From the NCBI GenBank assembly GCA_032622095.1, contig CP136067.1:49699899-49763898 (forward strand): 64,000 nucleotides of DNA, given 5' to 3'. Of this stretch, positions 44,351 through 57,444 are shown one piece after another (the first letter of the stretch is position 1; each line of letters starts with the position of its first letter). A model generated the notes under the pieces. It was not told the origin of the DNA. It worked only from the letters and a program-made list of their open reading frames with translations, and did no database searches. A program made the translations under genes and the position numbers. This stretch comes from Siphonodentalium dalli (taxonomy: Eukaryota; Mollusca; Scaphopoda; Gadilida; Siphonodentaliidae).

Positions 44351-45955
44351 TCATTAAGCGGGAGCTCGGTCAGCATGGCTAGCATATATACTAGTGGCTA
44401 TTTGTGGAAAAATTATTAAATATAGCCTTGCGTACTTGCTATTGTCGACTTGACACATTGGGATTGGAATAATCTGTATGCTAAACATAATAATTCCAGG
44501 CCAAGCTGTTCGAACTGTCACGACCTTCTAGTTCTACATGACTCATGGGGCAATCGCAGATGGTCATATAAATGTTTAATCTGGTAGCATTTTCTTAGAC
44601 CATGCCATGAATCTCTATGCATCTATGCCCGTCGAGAATGATATATTCCACCAGTACAAAGTTTTTGCTGTTGCGATAGGGAAGTTTGTAACAATGAAAA
44701 AACAGTACAGGTAATAAATTTTGAAATACCTGTTCCTTAATAATGTGTGTCATAGAATGTGAAGGTCCAACTTTGAAATTGCAAGATTTAAGTGACTTTG
44801 TCGTTGATTTTGCTTTGCATCGCTTACACTAATGTAATTCCTCCCGGGCAATTATAAAATTCTCAACGATCATTAAATTATTTGGCATTGAGACATATAT
44901 AGAATTAAATTAAAATAGAATTCAATTTCCATCACTATTATTAATTTCAGTCGAAGTGTCCACTATCAATATTATTGACCATCACAATGATAGGACACCT
45001 GAGAGTACGATATAATATCACAAAAGTCACAAACAAGCATGCAATCTCGAGCTGGGACCACCCCTACTGTGAAGTAGATTGAGAACAGGTATTAACAATA
45101 AAGGGAAATATATTCCCTTCTTGTTTATTCATTGTTATAAATTTTGCTGTCAGAACATAAACAAGTTCCCAGGTTTTTGTACAGTGCAATTGGTGTAATA
45201 TGGTCTATGGTACGGTCATATCTAGTGTAGAGATTCATGACATGATCTAGTATTTTTTGTGGTTCGATGGTCTTTTAAGGTGAACTCAGTAAACGTGCAT
45301 ATATGCACGTTTGATTAATTAGTAGTAACCGTATAGGAAATGCCCCGAACATACCACTATTGCACAATGACATCGGTTTGTTTTATCTAAATTATGTATC
45401 CACTCCAGCCCCAAAACAATAGTCATTTGGCAAATTATGTCATTCCTTTCTGAAGTGCCTATCATCTACTGAAGGTGGATCCTACCACAGGCCAGAAATT
45501 GTGTCCCATTGAGTCATTGTGCCCAACCCGTGTAACTCGCTGAAAGTCAAGCATACATAAACGTCTATAAATAAATCAGATGTGGCTATGTGAAATATGT
45601 AATAAATCCCCGTTTTCCACATCACAAAAATGTATTGAGTATTATATGTAAAATTTATCCAATAAAGATATTTTCCCCTTAAAATCTGTTAAAATTGCAA
45701 AAATTTAATTAATTAATTTTGCCTTGAAAATTGGTCGTTGGGCCAGATTCAACCTTCACCTGATGATAGCATTTTGAACAAATATAGTAACATGTGTTTA
45801 TGGCTAATATCTCTGGACTGGCGCCATTGATATTGATCTGGAAATTAGAGAAATGTTAGAGGCAATGTCTCACTCTGACCCATGTCTAACTGTGGCCCAC
45901 ATTCCCCTATATCTGGTGCTGCAACATATTCTCGTGCAAATAGGTTTATATTGTA
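44351..45955. other. Intergenic, one MITE fragment
   Basis: 44850-45006 matches the right two thirds of the 37761-37936 element (GGACACCTGAGAGTA). The rest shows nothing. Confidence 0.5.
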
Positions 45956-45957
45956 TA

Positions 45958-47359
45958 CGGTGGCCCGTAAGTGCCACAGTAAAACAAACTTTTCAAAAGT
46001 TTGTTTTTCAATGAACGTTTTACTTAATACGGCAAAACAAACTTTTCAATCACGGCAGAATAAACTTTTCACTCACGGCAGAATAAACTTTCACTCACAG
46101 CAAAACATTCTTTTCATCCATGACAAAACAAACTTTTCACTCACGGCAAAATAAACTTTTCACTCATGGCAAAACATACTTTTCACTCACGGCAAAACAT
46201 ACTTTTCACTCACGGCAAAACTAACTTTTCACTCATGGCAAAACAATCTTTTCACTCACGGCAAAATAAACTTTTCACTGACAGTAACATTGCTAAACCT
46301 CTCTCTCTCTCTCTCGCGATAAAAATATTTTCAAGGCTGTGATATCGTGGGAGGTAAGCGAGCAATAGTATATCAGGTCGTAAATCCATATCTCATGCGG
46401 TGATGTTCCGACTTTTTAACCGCACTGTATTTTGATACTCTCAGGTTATATGTTACTCAATCTAAATGTTTGTGTGTATAATTCGAACAAGACATTACTC
46501 ATTATGCCTGCAATTTTTTCCCCGTTCCGCACGAACTGTAATCCAATTGTCCATGGAAATTGACTGAGCGCCACGGTGCCATTTGCATCAATTGGGATTG
46601 ACACCGTGGAGGTACTGTCCGAAATTTTTATAAAATGTGACCCTTGAGGAAGTGGCATTTTTACTTTTGTGTTGCGTAAAACACAACTGAATCAGAATTC
46701 AAAGAGACTCCCACGCAAACACAGGGGATATCATATTCAAAACACCGAGATAAATAATGTCCTTGGCATTGCAGGTGGTCTTGTCAAAAACAGATGATCT
46801 GACAAGCACACATCTATATTTTTAATTTATATAACCTCACTAACCTGGCCTGCGAAAATTGGTGTATTAAACAATATTTTTCCCCAATACAAAAAAAAAA
46901 AGATTAATATATTAACAAAATGCTAATGGATGATTATGGGTGATTGGAATGAGATAAGACAACACGCCTATTGTGGCTTTTTTGTAAGTCCTCTCCCAGA
47001 TCGTTTAAATGTCTCGGGCGGCATGCATATAAGGCTGTTCGGTGCGAAGGCAAATGGAATACCTTATTTATTTATTGACCTCCAAGTTTGGAGAGTGATT
47101 TTCAGAGTGACAAATATAGTTTAGTAGGTACACGAAGCCGCGAGTGAAAAGTATATTTTGCCGTCACAATGCCATGAGTGAAAAGTTTATTTTGCCGTGA
47201 GTGAAAAGAATGTTTTGCCGTGAGTGAAAAGTTTATTTTGCCGTGAGTGAAAAGTTTATTCTGCCGTGATTGAAAAGTTTGTTTTGCCATGAGTAAAAAG
47301 TTCACGGCAAAACAAACTTTTGAAAAAGTTTATTTCGCCGTGGCACTAACGGGCCACCG
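45958..47359. mobile_element. DNA element with inverted subterminal minisatellites
   Basis: The ends CGGTGGCCCGTAAGTGCCAC and GTGGCACTAACGGGCCACCG are inverted, with TA outside. Next to each end is an array of a 23-bp unit (CACGGCAAAATAAACTTTT plus CACT). It has about 11 units at 46025-46285 and about 8 at 47140-47340, in opposite orientation. Superfamily not assigned and no transposase seen. Confidence 0.78.
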
Positions 47360-47567
47360 TAATATTGTACCTAAATATTCACATAGGTTCATATTTTTTA
47401 TTCATTTAAATTTGTTTAAATCAAAATTTAGAAAAACTAACGCCATTATACACTCTGCCAGGGCACCCTGAGTCACCACACCAAATTTCGTTGAAATCCG
47501 GCACCAAAATTAACAAAGACATGTTGGTCTCAACTTTACTCCAGTCTTATATGTATATATAAACAGT

Positions 47568-49060
47568 CCCATGAAACATTACATTTATACATTTATTGAT
47601 GGACGTGTCGTGGGATGTTCATACAGGATCGGGTTCATTATTCCGAAGGTTCCATATTCTGAAGGTTCATTATTCCGATGGTTCGCTATTCCAAATGTTC
47701 GTTATTCCAAAGATTCGCTATTCTGAAGGTTTTCTATTCTGGGCGTATTTAACCAGAAATGAATTAAAATTTGCAGCCTCACCCCCCCCCCCCCCCCCAC
47801 AAAAACCACACGAGGAATGAAAAATGCTATTACGCTAGTATTCACATATAGTACATTTATACACCCCATTCTAATTCCCAAATTGTTCCAGATGTCGGTT
47901 ATTAATAGCAAGAAGACAGTATCAATTTATCGTTTATTATGGAAAGTTGAAAACACGATGACTGCATGACTGAAATAAGCTACATGTAAGAGTGTAAGTG
48001 ATACAGTCTGTCCGGACTGGCCATCTGTATTTGAAAGAAACATCAACATTAAAGGCCCAAATAATTTTCGAACCCCCATATCATATACATGTATATATAT
48101 AAAATATATGCCATATTATATACCATGCATTTGAAATAGGAAGCTCTCTAACATTGTTTTATCAACTTATCCGTGTGTAATAAACTGTGAACATGGTTTT
48201 GTTGAGTTGCCGACGTGTTTTTGTGCTAAAGTTTCATCTGGTTTTGTTGTGCAAAGTGTATTATTTTCAATGGAGGGGGAATAACTATATTTTAAAGATA
48301 GCATTATTCCCCTTCCATTGAAAATTCCTTTTTCTAGCTTGAATTATGTTGCATTCTGGGAGCCATAACGGGGGGATTTTTTTATGATTTCAGCTATTTT
48401 ATATTTCTCTATGGGCATCTTCTGAGACGACACAGACGTTTCAAATGGTGATGGATTATAGTATTTTAGTCATATTTTATGGCATAGATTGTTTATATTA
48501 AAACAGAATATCAATGTTATAGTGATCCAGTATTCATTAAGCGTTATAGCCCCACTGTTATAAACCGCCTTTAGCTGGCGTATTCTTGCCTCTAAGATCA
48601 TTGAGATATAACGCCATGGAAACAGCAATTGTGTGGGCTGCGTGACGTGACATTAAATTTGAAGGAAACCCACGAAAAAAAAATCACATTTATTGTTTCA
48701 ATGTTTTACGTTTATATTAACTTATTTCATTCATAAAAAGAGTCTTATGATAAAGAACCCTCTCAATACTTTAGAAGATAGAATAACAAAAACCTTCAGA
48801 ATAGAGAACCTTCGGAATAGAGAACCATCGGAATAGCGAACCTTCGACGGTATAATGAACCTTTGGGAATAGTGAACATTCGGAATAGCAAACCTTCGGA
48901 ATAGAGACATGTCCCTGTCCATACGTACTGACGTGATCATATATCCCAAGTTGGCCGGAAATACAGGCACTCCCATGAAACTATATATATATATATATAC
49001 ATTTACCATTTTATAGATGGACGTACGTGTTTTTGGGTTGTCCATACGTACTGACGTAAT
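47568..49060. repeat. Second element with inverted short-repeat arrays
   Basis: TTCGCTATTCCGAAGG-type units run forward at 47625-47740 and inverted at 48778-48905. CCCATGAAAC and ATGGACGT blocks occur as direct repeats at 47570-47610 and 48975-49030. C17 run at 47782-47798. Exact ends unclear. Confidence 0.6.
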
Positions 49061-50537
49061 CATATTACTGGTCAATATTTTTCAAAACTCAGAAAACATG
49101 CTCTAAAAATGCACAAATTCAATAAACATGCCACACTCATGGTGTCAGAAAACACTGGTAGGGCCTACTCTACTCTAAGAAATTTACCCCCCAACTGATC
49201 ATTCGAAACTGTGGCTCCAGAGACTAGCGATTGAATAAGTATCTTTCCAGATATGATTAAGTCGCAAGTGGAGGTAGCCAAGGATACGCATGATTTTGCA
49301 TCTAAAATCAAACGGTGCTTGACGGAAATCTTTCCACTTACGATTGAATCGTGGTCGTCTGAAGTTCTGAACGTTCACTCAGCTCGATATAAAAAAAACT
49401 CATTAAAAAAAAAACTATCATATTATGGTCATCAACAAGAGACAAGTCGGTCCAAAATTACCGTTGGGCTGAGTTGTCATCACAGATCCGATTTATTCAA
49501 TTTCAATTTAAAAATTGTCGAACTCGGCCCCGTTTTGCATCGCGTATTGTGTCGGTATTCAATGGTCAACAGTCGGTGTCTTTTCATTACAAATAGCAGT
49601 TAACATACTCACATTTCGCAGGCAAATTGCCAAACGTACGTTCTTTCCAAATGACATTTTGAGCTCTTGTTATGCCAAATGTCAAAGCACGAATAAAGGT
49701 GAAATTAACAAGTTCGAAGTGTATTCAGTGCATTGTCCGGATAGCTCTGGTGCAGGGAATCTCGAATTCCCTACTCTGGTGCGAGCGCAAAGTATGTAAG
49801 CTCTCACAGCGTAGCCAAAACTGAAAAGCGGAGTTCAGTCCACTCCATACGCTGGTCTGGCCACTGAACATTCTGATTTGATTTAGCTAACTTTCCAAAT
49901 GAATATGGACATTTCGGTTTCTCAGATTAATGCATGATGAATAGTAACCGAGCAAAGTCTAGGCTGATACACAGGGGTCCGGGAACATTTTATTATTATT
50001 TTATATTATTTTTATGGGTCCTACTAAACAACGAACACAAACTAACATAAACGAACACAGGTCCAAAATTCGGAATAGAAGGGTGAAATTGGGTTTGTGG
50101 GGGTCTATTCTATGTGTGCATGTTGTGTTATTTCCAACTTTGAGGACTTATTTTTTTTTAGTTAGTAGCATATTATTATTTGAATACAAAGCTACTAAAC
50201 AACGAACACAAACGAACATAACATTGGCCGTATAGCACTATAAGACGTTAACCAAGGTGTTAATTGACTTACTCTTATGGCTTATACTCTGTCTCTTTGT
50301 TAATTACACAATGATTACTGAGTTGATTTGACTTTGTTTCATTCGCCAGCTGGCGGTAGAGCGGGCAAGTCGCATTGCTTCGCTGCTCTGTGTCTTGTCG
50401 CTGTGCGGTCGTTCTGAAAAAAAACTTAGCCGCCCGAGCGATTCGGAGCGATTGATTTTGGACTTGGCAGAGGATTGTGGAGTTAATCCCCTCTGCTTTG
50501 TCGGCTGCCTTGGACAGATTGCATGTTGTGGATACCC
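49061..50537. other. Intergenic, few signals
   Basis: 49204-49242 shares about 35 of 39 bases with the sequence just upstream of the NDUFV3 ATG. A 116-codon frame at 49253-49603 is unassigned and runs through two A tracts. ACTAAACAACGAACACAAAC occurs at 50023 and 50194. From about 50340 the sequence turns GC-rich. Confidence 0.5.
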
Positions 50538-50540
50538 TTA

Positions 50541-52620
50541 GTGTCGGCGCACACGATCCCGGTTTACCCGGCTGCCGGGTAAATCGGGGCCAACCGGGAT
50601 CGTGTGCGCCGACACTTTGGGCCGGTTTTTGTCGGATCCGATTTAACCGGACCGATCAAACTGAGTTTGATTTCATCCGGAAAAACCGGCTCGTGACGAT
50701 GGCAACGCGCGTGTTTTGCTTGTCACATGACCAAAACATCATTCAAAATGTCGGAATAGTTAGCAGCGACCGCTATTCGAAAATTATGTCAAGAATTCTG
50801 ATCAATCGACAAGTAACAACTGCTGGTAGACCTATATATGGGCAGAAAATATGTGCCCGTATATAGAAATCGCAACAAGAGGGCGGTATAGCTGTGGAAA
50901 GGTAGTTTACGCCAATTTACGGCTATTGGCAGTATTCACAGTATTGCCCTAGTCCAAGTCTTCTTGTAGTAAAACCAGCTAAGATATTGGGATGGCGATG
51001 CTGGCGTTTAGTCCAAGACCGCTTGCATACCAATCCTACCACACGACTTACGCCCACGATCTGTGGCGGGAATCTGTGGTGTATTTTACTCGATTTACCT
51101 AGCAAATCAATACATGATGCTATATACATCGGAAAGGCTTACATCTTATGGTCACAATGGTGTATAATAATCTAACTTTAATGTTAAATTACACATAGAA
51201 TATTCCGGTTGATTGCCATAAACATCGATTTGTTTCTCTGTTTGTTTACGTTTTAACCGAAAGCCGAAGTGGTCCGAATAAGTTCGGCATAATCCGCTGT
51301 TTGTTCTGGGAATTGTACTTTCCGTTTCTATATATAGCGCGGGTTTTCCGAACAAAAATGGCGAAAACCGATCGCCCGAAAGTCCAGTTTTCTATGTGCT
51401 TTCAGAACAATTCCCGCACTAAAAACTTAATGACATAATGGAGGATCAGAACGGTAGTTTTGTTGACAATTTTCGCAAGCAACTTGTCAAAATTGGAGCA
51501 AATTAGAACTCTTGTGTCTGACTTTCCATCCGTGTGATTTTCATCCATGTGCATTTTGACTTTTGTGTTGATAAAATAATCGGAGAACCGAATCACACAG
51601 TTTCGAAATATAGTTCTTCCGTTTTAGTGGGACTTTTCAAACTTAAGGTTACAAATTTATACAAATTTTGTTTGATTTTTTGTGTGCTTAACAAGAGCAG
51701 TATATTGCTCTGTTCGCTTAGTATATATCTTAATTTCGCCGAAGTCCACCAAATGTGGGAAATGTAGCACCATATTATTTATTCTAATACTCGTTGTGTT
51801 TACACTGTTTTAAACTTTGAGAGGGTTGTAATTCCCCGTAATTTATTTAATGTATTACATTTATATCTTCAATGTTTAATTAATCTATTTATTATTTTAT
51901 TTATTGACACACATAATTACGATTACAATGGAGAATTCTTCGTAATTTGCGTTGTTGTCCAAAATCTACGGAATATTTTCAACGGAAAATGCCGAACGCA
52001 GTTCGCGAGGTCAACCGAGTTCGCATACTTTTAAAAAATTGTAAACATTGAGGTAAATGTCTCTTTTCGCATTAAATTACCGTTTTAAATTCACAACTGA
52101 TGTGGGTTTCAGATAAAATAGCATGTCTTCTGCGGAAAATATCCGTTTATTGTCGCAATTGTGATATTTTATTTCATATAATTGTGGTTTTATTTGAGCG
52201 GGTCACTAACGCTTAAGCCGTGTCATAAGCGAGCATATAGGGCGGTCTTGGACTAAACGCCAGCATCGCCATCCCAATATCTTAGCTGGTTTTAGTACAA
52301 GAAGACTTGGACTAAGTATTGCCCGTGACCTCAAATTCAATATATTATTATTAATATTATATATTCATTCAGTTTATTATTAATAAATATTAGTCTTTAG
52401 AAATACATATTAATATAAATCACCATGACTAGCTATAGTAAATGTCTATAGATCGGCTGACCACACCAGTTGGCTATTTACTACAGTGACCATAGGCATA
52501 GCATGCATATGGCCGGAGTGAAAATCGGACTCGTGTGCGCTGAACCCCCCGATTTTATCGGGCCCGATTTATCACGCAGCCGGATTTACCGGACACAATC
52601 GGGATCGTGTGCGCCGACAC
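50541..52620. mobile_element. PIF/Harbinger-like element hosting a Mutator-like element
   Basis: The ends GTGTCGGCGCACACGATC and GATCGTGTGCGCCGACAC are perfectly inverted, with TTA on both sides (50538-50540, 52621-52623). An extra inverted copy of the end at 50591-50615 and a relative at 52522-52542 make each end double. Superfamily is suggested only by the 3-bp TTA target. Confidence 0.6.
50950..52314. mobile_element. Mutator-like (MULE) non-autonomous element
   Basis: Inverted ends of about 85 bp start TAGTCCAAGTCTTCTTGTA. A 10-bp duplication AGTATTGCCC (50940-50949, 52315-52324) fits the 9-11 bp of MULEs. 1365 bp, no transposase frame. Confidence 0.82.
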
Positions 52621-53252
52621 TTAGCTGGACACTTCACCAGGCTAAGGGAGACTTCGTGCATCTGTCCGTAGAGTACATGACTGCAGCTGAACACCACCGG
52701 GGCTCACAACTGTCAGCAGGGATGTCACCACCGGAGCAGGGACGATGAAGACGAAGACCCCTTCACGTCGACGCACGGACGCATGCAGCTCGTAGGGCTG
52801 AGTGGAGAGGCAGCTGTTGGTCGACCGACTGCCCCTTCCAGCTCGGCTGCGAAGACTGATCGTCGACTGCATACCACCGAAGATGCAGCCCGGGAGAGGT
52901 CTGAGAGACGCCCACACGTACCACCCCGCCCCCGCTGGAATGCTGACTGGCGTGACCCAGACAGTTGCTGCTGATGCTGTGATGGAGACAGAATCCTCAT
53001 TCAACCCGATGACTCCGGAATACATTCAGCCCGGAGTCATCCATCGCCATCACGACCAGCAGCACCAACAACAACAAACAACAACAACAGTACTGGCTCC
53101 ATCTCATATATGTCTAGATAATTTTCATCATCATCTTCACCATGTCATGTGAAATGTTCAACCATTTCATGACCCCATCCAAAATTACAAAGTGGATTGT
53201 AGGGAAGGTGTGCCACCCTCCCAAATCCTCCCAGGCCCAGTCCTAAATCCCC

Positions 53253-53258
53253 AATAAA
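53253..53258 (+). terminator. Candidate poly(A) signal in the GC-rich segment
   Basis: AATAAA followed by a T/G-rich stretch (TTTGACTTTGTTT). Confidence 0.35.
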
Positions 53259-53270
53259 CGTTTGACTTTG

Positions 53271-55540
53271 TTTAACTGCCCCAGTCTTTGGGACCAGAAG
53301 ACTTAGTAGAAGTCAGACGAATTTAAAGTTATATATATATTTTTTAAATTAAGTATATATAGGCACGGGCTCAGGTCGCTGGCGCGATTTATTACGTAAA
53401 TAATGCGTCTTTGAAATTCGCTAGTGAGTTTAAGATTTGGCATTATGAGATACACATACACATAGAATGGACCCCACGCATCCACAAACCCAACTTCACC
53501 CTTCTATTCAGCTGTTTTGGACCTGTGTTTGGCATTGGAACGATTATGAGAAGTACCGCTAATTATTTTTCAACATGACGCACTTTAATCGAACAAGCAT
53601 CTCGCGCAAACTCGGATTTGCGATTTCAACATTTCTGCGATTGAACCATTGATTTTCGCGTTCCAAGCGTTTTGATTTAGTTTCATCATCTTCGGTTAGA
53701 ATTACCATGTGTTTGTTCGATTGGCTGACAGTATATAACAAAATAAAAACAAATGTTCCCGGATCCCCATGGTCTGGCACCACTGACTCACACAAATAGC
53801 TGAGCAATTGAGGTGAACGTCACGCTTGCCGCGGTCATAGCTTTTTCAACACGTGACTTTCTTTTTAAAATAACTAAAATCGACATGACCTGTATCGATA
53901 GACTATAAACTACTGTAGGCCCCTATACTTGAACAACGCTACCAACAAATCGAAATCGGATAACTCTGAGCGTTGAGTGCATGTTGGGTCCCTGGACTCA
54001 AATGTAATGTTCTAGTACCAAAGTTGAAGAAATAGTAATTAATGGGCGTTAAATCGGATTATAATGCATCTTTAATTTGAAAATATTGAGTCTATGATCG
54101 AAGACTATACTTTTAACTGCCCAGACCTGCCCAAACTATTAAAATTGTACTATAGATGTCATGTGACGTATAGCACTAGTTGAACCAGTTCGAATTGTTA
54201 AAAATTCCGACGGTATATATATAGGCCACATATACAAGCACCGTTCGCTATCGTCTTCCCAATTGACATAATTATATGTAATAATCGACCGTCGGATTTC
54301 AATTCGAACTGTGGTTGAGGATGTGGGAATATAACTTCTCACAATCAATTTAGAGTGATGTGCAAAATCAATGTCTCAAACACAAATCTATACTACGATA
54401 ATCTGCTTTAGGTAGCAGTACAAGATATATCGGGTTGTAGGGGGGGGGGTCTGAAAAATAGAAAAATAAGTATATGTTGGGCATAACAGCCAGTGTAGCA
54501 TGTGTTAAATGTGTCATTACTGGTTTGAAGGTTTGACGGCTTAATTTTTTACAAAACTGGGAAAGTTCTCAAAAAAGTGGAAAATTTGGATACGCAACAG
54601 GATTTTCATCTCTTTGTTATTGGTTACAGGAATAGCCCGATTTCTCTCCCCTGAATTCTGTCATCTGCGCTTGCAAGACATTTTTTCCAAATTGATACGA
54701 TAACTTTTTTTCTATTTCAAATATATTTCTCAGCTCTAACATAGCTCTACGTGCAGGTGTAAGAATCTTATTTACTGACATTCGCTCTGTCATGGTCTGT
54801 TTTTGGGTTGAAAATGGTCAATTTGAATAAAAAATATGGGTAAAATTGAGCGTTTTGTGTGTGTGTAAGCCAAGGGGCATAACTCAATGAAATTTTTTTA
54901 CAAAGAAGCTAAAGTACAGACATATGATTGAACCTAAAATTTCTGTCGAAATTAAAACATGTTTGATGGGACCAATGCCAAAGATGATGGCTCAGCATTG
55001 ATTTGAAGTACAGTACCCCCTCCCAGGTTGGCCAAAATTGCTGGAAATCGTGTATTGCTACCTTAGCAAAGAAAATAAATTACAAAATGCGCCCGACAAG
55101 GATTCTGCACGAAACACCATGATCAGCGTTTATAATTATGCTGCTCATGTAAAATTCAATCAAATTGCATTAATTTGAGCTTAATTGTAATCCATTTTGG
55201 GGAAAAATATAATAAATTGTGGTAAAAATCATCTATTCCCAAGCTGAATAGGTCTACAGACTACAAATGATATCCGGGATGAAAGCTTATTGCTTTATGG
55301 ATTACTGCTTTGTTGTAATGCTCATGTGAGAGCCAACTGTAAAATCAAATAGAACACATTCACACATAGAGTGGTTGGGGTATGGAACTATCTACCTGAC
55401 TTCATCGTCGAAAATTTAGATCTCATCTAAACACCTAAAAAAAATACCCCCCCCCTCCATATAATACCCTATACCTCCTATGTTATTGATCCGATGTACA
55501 GTTGAAATTTTGAACTCTCTCTCTCTCTCTCTCTCTCTCT

Positions 55541-55580
<40 letters not shown>

Positions 55581-56099
55581 ATGCATGGCCGCGACTCAGT
55601 GATATCGCTTATTGGGAGCGACAATCGGTATATACAATTTCAAAGTATTCGTCAATCGATATGAAATACTATAGGTAGATAATAAATCAGAGGGGTGGAC
55701 ACCCGGGGTCACATCGTCACAGAACAGTTTTCTAGAAGGTTTTTTTCACAATTGATGGCCATTTCAGTTTTAAATTTATAACAGAAATTAAGAGAATAAG
55801 TAACTTGCGATCTAAAATAAAAATTCACAAAATATAATGATTGGAAATCGAATAATTTCAAGTGATGTATTGTGAGATATTAAATTTCCAACTGTTTTGT
55901 TGTATACCAAAGTTAGGGGTGAGAACTCACCCAACCATTCGTGTCACCACGTCCCTGTCTGGAGATTTGAGAAAACGTTTTCTATACATGTATACGTTTC
56001 TACATTTTCTAAGAGGTTATTCGAAGCAGAATAGCAAAAGAAAAAATGGGACAGAGTCTAATCGGTTAGATTAGATGACTGGGTGAGGTATTTTTGGCG
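53271..56099. other. Intergenic, nothing recognised beyond simple repeats
   Basis: (CT)n with a C8 interruption at 55515-55577 and a G10 run near 54440. GCCAAGGGGCATAACTC at 54869 is typical of dispersed mollusc repeats. A 82-codon - strand frame at 53559-53807 has no recognised domain. Confidence 0.5.
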
Positions 56100-57030
56100 A
56101 CTATTTCATTGAGTAAGTGAGTCATTTTAGGGTCGGACGCACGTTTTTTCCAAAATTTCCTGGTATTTTTCAAAATGGATTTTAATCTGTCAGGAATTAC
56201 TTTGTGAAATGTGGTACAAGCGATTATTATGACACAATATTTAAGAACCATCGACTCATTGGATAGTATAACCTAAATTAGTTTACATTTATGGCATGAA
56301 AAATATTTAAAATTTCAATGTTTGCCGGTATCAAAATGTTTGTAAAATAGATTGTTTTCAAAGGTGCAGTGCATATACACATAATATCTGAAGATCATGA
56401 GAGGAGACTGAATTATTCTCGATTCGTGAAATTTAATGATTATTTTCAATTAGAAAGGCAACTACTCATAAATAATATTCTACATTTGAGAATGTCATGC
56501 CTGTTCATCAATGCACAATTGGACTGAGATGAGTTCTGGGTCATGAGTTCATAACCAAGTTAAAGCTGACCACCTTATCTCTTAACACTGTGGCCTGATT
56601 CCAGTTGATTGATCCTTACTTGAGTGGACACACTACATACCAACATTTGTTTTAATCGCGCTGGAATATTAGCAACTGCTTTATTTTTCAGTATAATATA
56701 ACTATGGGCGGTATGATGTTATATTATACAAGTAATAATCTAACTCAATATTATGATAAAAATGACGCCTCCCCTCATATAGAGCCAAGGCAATAAGTTA
56801 TTTGTTGATTGGAGCGTTGTGTGAGATTATTAATTATTCTAGCAGTTCATGGTACCGAAAGGGACAAAAGAGAACAAAATAATATCAACCTATCAAATGT
56901 ATTAAAATTGTATTTATCGTTTCTTAATAATTGATCAGATGCAATGAAGATACAATGATGATATGTGAAATTCAAGATTTATTGCCAGATAGATCCAGAG
57001 AAATACTTTAATGAAAATTCTTGCCATTTG
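56100..57030. mobile_element. Truncated copy of the 31039-33734 foldback element
   Basis: AAAATTTCCTGGTATTT, GAGAGGAGACTGAATTATTC, GGTACCGAAAGGGACAAAAG and CCAGATAGATCCAGAGAAAT follow in the same order as 32640-33680. The left arm is missing. Confidence 0.7.
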
Positions 57031-57432
57031 TAGTTGGATTATTGCTGGGACTAATATAACAGAGCCGAGAACGTTGACCGAAAATTTCGGAAGGATTCTA
57101 TCGTGTGGCCAAAATACGTCAACTATACGGACATGGAGTTCCAATGCAGTTCACGATTCTTTCCAATATGAAATATTCAAACTAAATATCTAGTAGATGT
57201 AAATAATGTCTACCCCTCCCCAGGAAACCTGGCACGTAGAGCCTATCGCATTTCCCAAGACAAGTTGGAACTGAATAATTTAATTTTCTCACCATCTATC
57301 TTTGAGCCGAGTGTTGTTTATTCGGGCCGATTGCCGTTTAGCCGAGCATCCAGCATTGCTCCGAGTAATATCCTAAAACCCTGCAAGTGAAATGTTGAAC
57401 CTGTTCCGGTCTTTTTCAACGTGAGTGCAAAC

Positions 57433-57444
57433 ATGGCTGAACAG
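57433..57444 (+). CDS. Candidate gene, first coding exon
   Basis: Four codons (MAEQ) with a good start context, ending at CAG before GTGAAT. Confidence 0.4.

Larger units (their letters stand above)
50340..53270 (+). other. GC-rich segment with split open frame, interrupted by a transposon
   Basis: 50340-50540 and 52621-53270 differ sharply in composition from the AT-rich surroundings. A frame ending ALDRLHVVDTLS at 50540 continues in register after the insertion as WTLHQAKGDFVHLSVEY (to a stop at 52746). Downstream are a frame with H/Q runs (53040-53152), CAACAACAA repeats and AATAAA at 53253. I cannot name the product. It may be a gene remnant, a retrocopy or a retroelement end. Confidence 0.4.

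Noticed and set aside
49253-49603. 116-codon frame starting with ATG
   Set aside because: It runs through two long A tracts, has no domain I know and no splice signals. Kept only as the neighbour of the shared 39-bp block.
52642-53025. 127-codon frame on the - strand in GC-rich DNA
   Set aside because: GC-rich DNA gives long frames on both strands. The + strand frame continuous across the transposon is the better candidate.
53559-53807. 82-codon - strand frame with a charged stretch
   Set aside because: No family recognised, no splice support, no neighbouring exon.
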